A stretch of 8,716 nucleotides of DNA from assembly GCA_030635025.1 (NCBI GenBank), contig DAOVZQ010000083.1, positions 1 through 8,716 on the forward strand, in the 5' to 3' direction. Below, in pieces: positions 1-4,678 of the stretch. This DNA is from a bacterium (GTDB lineage: Bacteria; Krumholzibacteriota; Krumholzibacteriia; LZORAL124-64-63). The notes under the pieces are model-generated. The model made no database searches. It saw only the letters and a list, made by a program, of their open reading frames with translations, and was not told where the DNA came from. How positions within the stretch are numbered: position 1 is the first letter of the stretch; each line of letters begins with the position of its first letter. Made by a program: the position numbers and the translations under genes.

Positions 1-923
1 CCACCCTCCTCTATGTTACGCGCAGCGCCGAAGAAGCGCTTGGGCTTCTGCAGGGCGTTCGAATCCACGCCACCCGAGAGAATCTTGCCCGAATGAGGCA
101 CCACGGTGGTGTGGGCGCGGGCCAGACGCGTGATCGAATCCAGCAGGATTACCACGTCTTTTTTGTGCTCAACAAGACGTTTGGCTTTTTCGATGACCAT
201 TTCAGCAACTTGTACGTGGCGACTGGCAGGTTCATCAAAGGTGCTGGATACAACTTCACCCCGAACTGAGCGGGACATTTCAGTTACTTCTTCCGGCCGC
301 TCATCGATCAGCAGCACGATCAGGTGGACGTTGGGATTGTTCTCGGTGATAGCGTTGGCGATCTTCTGCAGGATGATGGTCTTACCGGCGCGCGGCGGTG
401 AAACGATCAGGCCGCGCTGCCCTTTGCCTATGGGCGCCATCAGATTGACCAGACGGGTCGTGATGTCACCGTTCTCGCACTCCAGATCGAGTATTTCCTC
501 GGGATACAGGGGCGTGAGGTTGTCGAAGAGCGTCATGGTCTTGGCCTTCTCGGGGTCCTCGTAATTGACGGACTCCACCTTGAGAAGGGCGAAATAGCGC
601 TCGTTGTCCTTGGGCGGACGCACCTGGCCGGAGACCGTGTCACCGGTCTTCAGGTCGAATTTCTTGATCTGGGAAGGCGACAGATAGATGTCGTCGGGGC
701 CGGGCAGATAGTTGTACTTGGCGGATCGCAGGAAGCCGTAGCCTTCCTGCAAAACCTGCAGGACGCCTTCGGCGAAGATCAGGCCGTTCTTTTCGGTCTG
801 TCCCTCGAGGATCTTGAAGATGAGCTCCGACTTATGCAGCGTGCTCAAACCTTCGATGTTCAGCTCCTTGGCGATATCCACCAATTCGATAATACTTTTT
901 TCCTGTAGTCCTTTGATGTCCAT
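1..923 (-). CDS. rho: Transcription termination factor Rho (3' end cut by window edge)
   Basis: Rho is the hexameric RNA-dependent ATPase/helicase that releases transcripts from RNA polymerase in the cytoplasm. The visible 307 residues begin MDIKGLQEKSIIELVDIAKE, the usual Rho N-terminal helical domain, with no large insertion before the RNA-binding domain. The cold-shock-like RNA-binding domain contains EGYGFLR (residues 60-66). The ATPase core follows: Walker A PPRAGKT (176-182), the DERPEEV segment (207-213) that carries the catalytic glutamate in Rho, Walker B ILLDSITR (259-266), and the Q-loop/R-loop region from SGKILSGG to FFGAARNIEEGG, where the window ends. About 110 C-terminal residues are therefore missing only because of the edge. 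The start is the ATG at 921-923, with AGGAG five bases upstream. It lies 252 bases beyond the TPR lipoprotein gene and probably has its own leader and promoter. Identification is secure. Confidence 0.98.
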   Translation of the reverse strand, partial: MDIKGLQEKSIIELVDIAKELNIEGLSTLHKSELIFKILEGQTEKNGLIFAEGVLQVLQEGYGFLRSAKYNYLPGPDDIYLSPSQIKKFDLKTGDTVSGQVRPPKDNERYFALLKVESVNYEDPEKAKTMTLFDNLTPLYPEEILDLECENGDITTRLVNLMAPIGKGQRGLIVSPPRAGKTIILQKIANAITENNPNVHLIVLLIDERPEEVTEMSRSVRGEVVSSTFDEPASRHVQVAEMVIEKAKRLVEHKKDVVILLDSITRLARAHTTVVPHSGKILSGGVDSNALQKPKRFFGAARNIEEG

Positions 924-1045
924 GTTGCTCCTGTGCGTGGGGTTCACTTTTTAAAATTGCGTGGGTACGCGGTCTTGGAGGTTGAATCCATCGGAGGGTT
1001 TTGCCGGGCGCGACTCTCCCCAAGTCGGTCCCGATCCCAGTGGTT

Positions 1046-1095
1046 TATCCTGTTTATGCTTGAAAACAGATGTCTTTTGCAGCCCAAACAGGATA
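1046..1095 (-). repeat. Perfect 10-base inverted repeat in the rho leader
   Basis: TATCCTGTTT (1046-1055) is the exact reverse complement of AAACAGGATA (1086-1095), separated by 30 bases. The loop holds one copy of CAGATGTCT (1067-1075), and a second copy lies just outside at 1117-1125, exactly 50 bases away. The arms could form an RNA stem or be a pair of protein-binding sites. The pairing is seen directly; any function is unknown. Confidence 0.5.
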
Positions 1096-1127
1096 CTACA
1101 TCCGCTGTGCCGTGTCCAGATGTCTGT

Positions 1128-1158
1128 AGCGCCGGCCGGGAACGACCGGACCGGCGCT
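1128..1158 (-). terminator. GC-rich hairpin after the TPR lipoprotein gene
   Basis: AGCGCCGGCCGG (1128-1139) pairs with CCGG (1146-1149) and CCGGCGCT (1151-1158), giving a 12-pair stem with one bulged A (1150) and a six-base loop. It begins 17 bases past the TAG stop of the lipoprotein gene. Neither side carries a run of T, so it is not a classical intrinsic terminator. It could protect the 3' end or act with Rho. Confidence 0.5.
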
Positions 1159-1175
1159 CGAAGTCACGATAAGAC

Positions 1176-2369
1176 CTATTCCATACCCGACAGCTTGCGC
1201 CACGAATCCATGTGCATGTTGTAGTTGGCTTCGTCCTCGAGCATCCGGTAACACTCGGCCAGGTAGAAGTAGCCGTTCACGCTCTCGAAGTACTGGCTGA
1301 CCAGGGCGTTTCCCACGTTGACGCCGGTCTGGAACTGCTCCACGGTGCGCTGCTCCAGGTCCGCCTTGGCGACCGCCTCCTCTTCGGCATTGTATTCTTC
1401 GCCCAGCTTCTTGCCGTAGTCGTGGTGCAGCTTCAGCTTGCCCAGCAGGGTACTCTCGGTCGGCATGTCCTCAAGGGACAGCGCCTTCTGGTACAGATCG
1501 ATGGCTTCCTGGTATCGACCGACCCGGCTGTCGCCGTAAAAAGCCCCCGCCTGCAACGCGAGGAAATAGACGTTCTCGTCGTTGGCCATGTCGTCGTCGT
1601 TCTCGTAGATGTTCATGACACGCACGAGCAAATCGCCCGCTCGCTCGTTGTCGCCCTGCTCCTGGGAGAGGTTGGCGATGTCGATCATCAACGCCGCGTC
1701 GTCGGGATGGTTGGCCAGCAGATCGTCGTAGATGGCGGCCGCTTCCGGCTTGCGGTCGAGCCGGCTGAGTACGTTCGCCTTGTCGGAGAGCAACTCATAG
1801 GCGCCGGGATTTACGTCCAGCACCTGGTCGAGCAACGCGAGCGCCTCGTCGAGGATGGCCGGATCGTTGTCGTTTTCCATGGCCAGGCGGATCTTCATCC
1901 GGGCCAGGTTCTTGATGGGCGCCACGGAGTCGGGCAGTGAGGCGTAGGCCAGGCGGAAATACCCTTCGGCAGCCTCGTAGAAACCGGCCTGATACTCGTT
2001 CTTGGCGTTGTTGCTCTGCATGATGTAGCTGTAGAGCAACGATTCCTGCACCTTTTCATAGAGCGTTGGCTCCATTTCCAGGGTCTTCTTGTAGTAATCG
2101 TAGGCCATGCCGTAATTACGGCTCGCGGCCAGGTACCCGTTGTCCCGGATATCCTCCTCGGCCTTCTTGGAGTGGGCTTCGCCCAGATAGAAGTAGGCTT
2201 CGGCCTCATCGGGACTGTAGTCCAGTCCCTCGTGCAGGACGTCGATGGCCTTGTCGAACATCTGTTGGTCGATGTAGATGATGGCGCTGGTGACGTGGGC
2301 GGAACGGCAGCCGGCGATGACGATCAGGGCCAGCATTCCGGCCAGGACGAGGATTTTCTTCGCGCTCAT
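1176..2369 (-). CDS. TPR-repeat lipoprotein
   Basis: The 397-residue protein starts with a lipoprotein signal peptide: lysines at 4-5, a hydrophobic stretch from 6 to 18, and the lipobox IAGC with the lipidated cysteine at residue 21. The remainder is almost entirely helical tetratricopeptide-like repeats, for example 26-58 (DKAIDVLHEGLDYSPDEAEAY), a block around 160-225 with LDQVLDVNPG and AAIYDDLLANHPDD, and AIDLYQKALSLED further on. It is rich in Asp and Glu, as TPR lipoproteins often are. Such proteins are scaffolds in envelope assemblies, but nothing here names the partner. The start ATG (2367-2369) has GGGAG seven bases upstream. It has its own near-consensus promoter, with a leader of about 120 bases. 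The annotation as an envelope TPR lipoprotein is firm; the specific function is unknown. Confidence 0.9.
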   Translation of the reverse strand: MSAKKILVLAGMLALIVIAGCRSAHVTSAIIYIDQQMFDKAIDVLHEGLDYSPDEAEAYFYLGEAHSKKAEEDIRDNGYLAASRNYGMAYDYYKKTLEMEPTLYEKVQESLLYSYIMQSNNAKNEYQAGFYEAAEGYFRLAYASLPDSVAPIKNLARMKIRLAMENDNDPAILDEALALLDQVLDVNPGAYELLSDKANVLSRLDRKPEAAAIYDDLLANHPDDAALMIDIANLSQEQGDNERAGDLLVRVMNIYENDDDMANDENVYFLALQAGAFYGDSRVGRYQEAIDLYQKALSLEDMPTESTLLGKLKLHHDYGKKLGEEYNAEEEAVAKADLEQRTVEQFQTGVNVGNALVSQYFESVNGYFYLAECYRMLEDEANYNMHMDSWRKLSGME

Positions 2370-2447
2370 GCAGACACTCCCTGGATCACACGCGGTATGA
2401 GCTGTTCTGTGATTCGATATCCGTTTTTGGTGGGGTCGAGCACAACG

Positions 2448-2462
2448 CCGGGACAGTCCCGG
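2448..2462 (-). other. Small hairpin in the leader of the TPR lipoprotein gene
   Basis: CCGGGA and TCCCGG form a perfect six-pair stem around a three-base loop. It lies early in the predicted 120-base untranslated leader, about 25-40 bases after the predicted transcription start. There is no following T run, so it is more likely a 5' stabilising structure than a terminator. Confidence 0.35.
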
Positions 2463-2495
2463 TCAGGCGTCTCGTAACCTCGGTAAGCTATGGAA

Positions 2496-2524
2496 ATTAA
2501 ACGCCACCAGGCAAGCCGTGTCAA
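2496..2524 (-). promoter_or_regulatory. Sigma70-type promoter for the TPR lipoprotein gene
   Basis: On the minus strand a perfect TTGACA -35 box (2524-2519) is separated by 17 bases from TTTAAT (2501-2496), five of six matches to the -10 consensus. The expected transcription start is near 2489, giving a leader of about 120 bases before the lipoprotein ATG. The -35 box overlaps the TGA stop codon of the preceding CnrX-like gene (2521-2523), so the promoter begins exactly where the ECF operon ends. Confidence 0.75.
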
Positions 2525-3024
2525 GGAGAGACGGGGGGACGCCCCCGGCCCCGGCCCCGAAAACCGCTGCTGAAATGGTCGAGCATACGCAGGATCTCGT
2601 CACGTTCCCCCGCCGGCATCTGCCGCAATTCGTTCACCAGGCCCGAGACGATCAGGGAATCGATCCCTCCCTGGGCAGCGATCATATCGCCGACGCGGGC
2701 CATGATCTCGGCTTCGTCCACATCATCGCGGCTCAAGGCCTCATTAAGAGCCTGCCGGGCCGCAAAGACTTCGGCGCGCTGGACTTCCAGCTGGGGTTCG
2801 ATCCGGGCGCGCATGTCGCGCATCCTCCCCATGCGTTCCTTGTCGAATCGTCCGCGGCCGGGGCCGGGACCTCGTTCGCCCAGCTCGGACCGGGCTGCCC
2901 CCGGTTCACGGAACGCCCAGGACGGCGCCGATTCCATTTCATCCCGCTGACGCTTCAGGGTGAATCCGAGACCGATGTTGAGCCCCACCGACACCAGCAA
3001 CAGCAAGAGGATGATCCGTTTCAT
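2521..3024 (-). CDS. Membrane-anchored periplasmic CnrX/Spy-like protein
   Basis: The 167-residue protein has an uncleaved-looking N-terminal membrane helix (residues 4-22, with K2 and R3 before it) and then a periplasmic part. After a flexible, Gly/Pro/Arg-rich stretch (40-60), residues 60-150 are predicted to form long amphipathic helices (FDKERMGRMRDMRARIEPQL, then AEVFAARQALNEAL) as in the heavy-metal sensor/CnrX/CpxP/Spy fold. LRQMPAGERDEIL (133-145) sits where family members carry an LTxxQ-type motif. The tail is Arg/Gly-rich. No His/Met/Cys metal-binding cluster stands out, so metal sensing is not shown. The gene is the last of the ECF operon: its ATG lies one base after the anti-sigma stop, and its GAGGAG ribosome binding site lies in the anti-sigma 3' end. 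I infer a sensor or modulator of the anti-sigma factor. Confidence 0.8.
   Translation of the reverse strand: MKRIILLLLLVSVGLNIGLGFTLKRQRDEMESAPSWAFREPGAARSELGERGPGPGRGRFDKERMGRMRDMRARIEPQLEVQRAEVFAARQALNEALSRDDVDEAEIMARVGDMIAAQGGIDSLIVSGLVNELRQMPAGERDEILRMLDHFSSGFRGRGRGRPPVSP
2532..2547 (-). other. GC hairpin at the 3' end of the CnrX-like gene
   Basis: CGGGGG and CCCCCG pair in six GC pairs around a four-base loop, within the last codons of the CnrX-like gene and 8 bases before its stop. It is followed on the minus strand by a pyrimidine-rich stretch (TCTCTCCTT). It could mark the end of the ECF-operon transcript just before the next promoter; evidence is structural only. Confidence 0.3.
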
Positions 3025-3025
3025 C

Positions 3026-3463
3026 TCAATTCTCCTCGTCGATATCAGTGGAGTTCAGGGCGTAATCCAGAGCTGAATCCATGCTCCAGGTCGTGTCGCC
3101 AGAGAGCATGGAACCGGAGAGAACCTCATCCATGACGAGCCAGCCGTCCGACTCGTTTGGCGCATACTGCTGCGCGCCGATCAGGACACCGGCGGCCAGG
3201 GCCGCGACCGACATCGAGGCGTAACTCAAACGCTGCAGTACGGGCCGGGGCCTCCCCGGAAGATCCGACGAGATCCTGTCCCAAGCCGGCCGAGACGGCT
3301 CGGGAGCTTTCGCGTCCCCCATCATTCGCCAGACCGTCTCGCTTTCGGACAGGGCATGGGCGCATTCCGGACACGACGCACAGTGAGCGTCCACCGCTCG
3401 GCGATCAGTCTCGTCGAGACGACCGTCGAGATAGGCTGGGATGTTTTCACGAACGTGCTTCAT
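3026..3463 (-). CDS. Zinc-finger anti-sigma factor, single membrane span
   Basis: This 145-residue protein has an N-terminal cytoplasmic anti-sigma domain with the zinc-binding signature HX3CX2C (H27, C31, C34, in HCASCPEC), the mark of the ZAS/zf-HC2 family. His3 may be a further ligand. One hydrophobic helix (about 80-97, ASMSVAALAAGVLIGA) crosses the membrane. The 48-residue outer part (98-145) has 11 Asp/Glu and no Lys/Arg. By family knowledge, it should hold the neighbouring ECF sigma factor inactive until an envelope signal releases it. The ATG (3461-3463) lies inside the end of the sigma gene with a 17-base overlap and a GGAG ribosome binding site within that gene, which implies translational coupling. 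The Cys/His set and position make the call strong. Confidence 0.92.
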   Translation of the reverse strand: MKHVRENIPAYLDGRLDETDRRAVDAHCASCPECAHALSESETVWRMMGDAKAPEPSRPAWDRISSDLPGRPRPVLQRLSYASMSVAALAAGVLIGAQQYAPNESDGWLVMDEVLSGSMLSGDTTWSMDSALDYALNSTDIDEEN

Positions 3464-4013
3464 CGTTCAACTCTCCTGTCTGGGGGATGAGACTCTTGCG
3501 CATCCCGTCCAGGGCTCGCACCAACAACGACTCGACCGCTCCTTCGGTCGTGTCCAGGGCTTCGGCGATTTCTCGTTGGCTCAGCTCGTGGTATCGACGC
3601 ATGACCAGCGCCTGCCGCTGCCGTTCGGGAAGACCGGCCAGCGCCTTCTGCACGACACGACTCGTTTCGTCGGCGGTCAGGCCGGCGTCCGGCGCGGGTT
3701 CGACCGATGGCTGGTCGTGGATATCCGGATCGTAACGGATCCAACCCACGATCTTGCGACGTCGCGCCCAGCTGCGGACGAGGTTGCCCGAGATCCGGAA
3801 CAACCAGCTGCGAAAACGGTCTTCCGGTCTGTACCGGCGAGCGTTCGCATACACCTTGACGAAGGTATCCTGTGTAAGATCCTCGGCCTCTTCGCGCGAA
3901 CCGGTCATGCGCCAGAGGAACGCATGCACCTGGCTCTCCCATCGCTCGACGAGGAGGCGGAAAGCCTCCTCGTCGCCCGTCGCGATGCGCGTCATCAGTT
4001 CGTCGTCGTTCAA
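3447..4013 (-). CDS. ECF-family RNA polymerase sigma factor (TTG start)
   Basis: The 188-residue protein has the two domains of extracytoplasmic-function sigma factors. Sigma region 2 spans about 20-90, with EEAEDLTQDTFVKVYANARRY (region 2.2, core binding) and RSWLFRISGN followed by a basic stretch (RSWARRRK, -10 recognition). Sigma region 4 spans about 125-175, with LPERQRQALVMRRYHELSQ and REIAEALDTTEGAVESLLVRA, the -35-binding helix-turn-helix. The linker (95-115) is Asp/Pro-rich. The start is TTG at 4011-4013: an in-frame stop lies three codons upstream, AGAGGTG is placed about nine bases before it, and the next in-frame ATG (residue 7) has no ribosome binding site. The anti-sigma gene overlaps its 3' end by 17 bases. 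It probably autoregulates the operon. Confidence 0.96.
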   Translation of the reverse strand: MNDDELMTRIATGDEEAFRLLVERWESQVHAFLWRMTGSREEAEDLTQDTFVKVYANARRYRPEDRFRSWLFRISGNLVRSWARRRKIVGWIRYDPDIHDQPSVEPAPDAGLTADETSRVVQKALAGLPERQRQALVMRRYHELSQREIAEALDTTEGAVESLLVRALDGMRKSLIPQTGELNDEARS

Positions 4014-4034
4014 TGGCCTTCACACCTCTGGTAC

Positions 4035-4580
4035 CTAGAACCGACCCTTGGGACCCGTACCGTCCCGCCCGCCGAAGCGACCGTCGTTGTCGCATCGACC
4101 ACGCTGCGCCCTCATGCCGGGCGCGCCGTGACGGCCGCCGCGACCCTGTCCCTTGGCCCCTTGCATGGTGATCATCTGGTCGCGCTGCTCATCGGTCAAC
4201 AAGGCGCGAACGGCGAGACGGGTCTCCATGCGCCGAACGCGCTGATCGGTCCTCAGGTCACCTATGCTGTTCACGAGCTTCGTCACGTCGGAAGCATCGG
4301 GGGCGTCCTGCAGCATCAGACCCTGGAGCTCGTTCTGCAGACGAACCATCTGCTTGCGTGTCTCGAGACCCTTGGCGCGACTCTGCGTCTGGATTTCATC
4401 GATGACGACCTGCTGATCCTCGGTCAGGTCGAGCATATCGCAGAGACGTCCCTGCATGGGGTTCGGGCAATCGCCACGGCCGGGACCGCGGAAGCCGCGC
4501 GAACCGGGCTGCGCGTCGGCGATGGAGGCGAAGGCCATCAGCAGGGCCAGGCCCAGAATGGTAAGGTTGCGTGTCTTCAT
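4035..4580 (-). CDS. Secreted Spy/CpxP-like LTxxQ protein
   Basis: I choose the ATG at 4578-4580 (181 residues) over an upstream TTG, because it gives a clean signal peptide (MKTRNLTILGLALLMAFASI, cleavage after ADA at residue 23) and has GAGGAG nine bases upstream. The mature protein carries the two LTxxQ-type motifs of the Spy/CpxP/ZraP family: LTEDQ (52-56) and LTDEQ (128-132), joined by predicted helices (60-90). The C-terminal 40 residues are Gly/Arg-rich (ten Lys/Arg, three Asp). Cysteines occur at 38, 47 and 163. Known relatives are periplasmic chaperones or metal-stress proteins. The gene is first in the ECF operon, 21 bases before the sigma gene, so it may be both a target and a sensor. 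Family is firm; role is inferred. Confidence 0.88.
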   Translation of the reverse strand: MKTRNLTILGLALLMAFASIADAQPGSRGFRGPGRGDCPNPMQGRLCDMLDLTEDQQVVIDEIQTQSRAKGLETRKQMVRLQNELQGLMLQDAPDASDVTKLVNSIGDLRTDQRVRRMETRLAVRALLTDEQRDQMITMQGAKGQGRGGRHGAPGMRAQRGRCDNDGRFGGRDGTGPKGRF

Positions 4581-4678
4581 GATCCGAATCTCCTCGTGGA
4601 AGTGAATGTCGTGGTCTCGATTCACACCACTCAACGCGTCTCACCCGGAGTTCCTGCGGCCGTTATTGAAGAATAAGC
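4581..4678 (-). promoter_or_regulatory. Leader and possible promoter region of the ECF operon
   Basis: This 98-base gap separates the glycosyltransferase stop from the ECF operon. A GGAACT motif (4654-4649) resembles the -35 box of ECF-sigma promoters such as those of RpoE, but the nearest -10-like CGTT lies only 13 bases past GGAAC, shorter than normal, so it is tentative. No good sigma70 promoter was seen. A weak AT hairpin (TTATT/AATAA, 4676-4663) lies just after the upstream gene and is not a credible terminator, so read-through from ychF-glycosyltransferase is possible. Confidence 0.3.
4596..4630 (-). other. Hairpin adjacent to the ECF-operon ribosome binding site
   Basis: On the minus strand GTGG-T-GTGAAT pairs with ATTCAC-TT-CCAC (4 pairs and 6 pairs, small internal loop, 12-base apical loop). 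It ends directly against the GAGGAG ribosome binding site (4595-4590) of the Spy-like gene. A competing pairing exists: GTGGT (4630-4626) can instead pair with ACCAC (4615-4611) in the apical loop. The pairings are read from the sequence; a regulatory function is inferred. Confidence 0.45.

Larger units (their letters stand above)
924..1175 (-). promoter_or_regulatory. Intergenic leader upstream of rho
   Basis: No gene is supported in this 252-base gap. In transcription order it holds a GC-rich hairpin just after the TPR lipoprotein gene (1158-1128), a perfect 10-base inverted repeat (1095-1086 with 1055-1046), a small hairpin (CGACT with AGTCG, 1027-1011), an A/T-rich patch near 960-945 and the rho ribosome binding site AGGAG (932-928). 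I could not find a convincing -35/-10 pair, so the rho promoter is not located. In Escherichia coli, rho is autoregulated by termination in its leader; a similar role here is inference. Confidence 0.5.

Noticed and set aside
832..1023. Minus-strand 63-codon frame overlapping the start of rho, considered as a leader peptide like RhoL
   Set aside because: It starts with TTG, lacks a good ribosome binding site, and runs mostly out of frame inside rho.
1212..1940. Plus-strand open frame of 242 codons opposite the TPR lipoprotein gene
   Set aside because: Its Val/Leu/Gln-rich composition is the antisense of the Asp/Glu/Ala-rich TPR gene; there is no independent support.
4581..4634. Upstream TTG start adding 18 residues to the Spy-like protein
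   Set aside because: The added residues would precede and spoil a clean signal peptide, whereas the ATG at 4580 has a strong ribosome binding site.
3441..4676. Long open frame on the plus strand across the ECF operon (411 codons)
   Set aside because: It is antisense to four well-supported genes, has no recognisable domain, and long antisense frames are expected in GC-rich sequence.
4663..4676. AT hairpin (TTATT/AATAA) as a terminator after the glycosyltransferase gene
   Set aside because: Five weak AT pairs with no T run beyond would not terminate efficiently.
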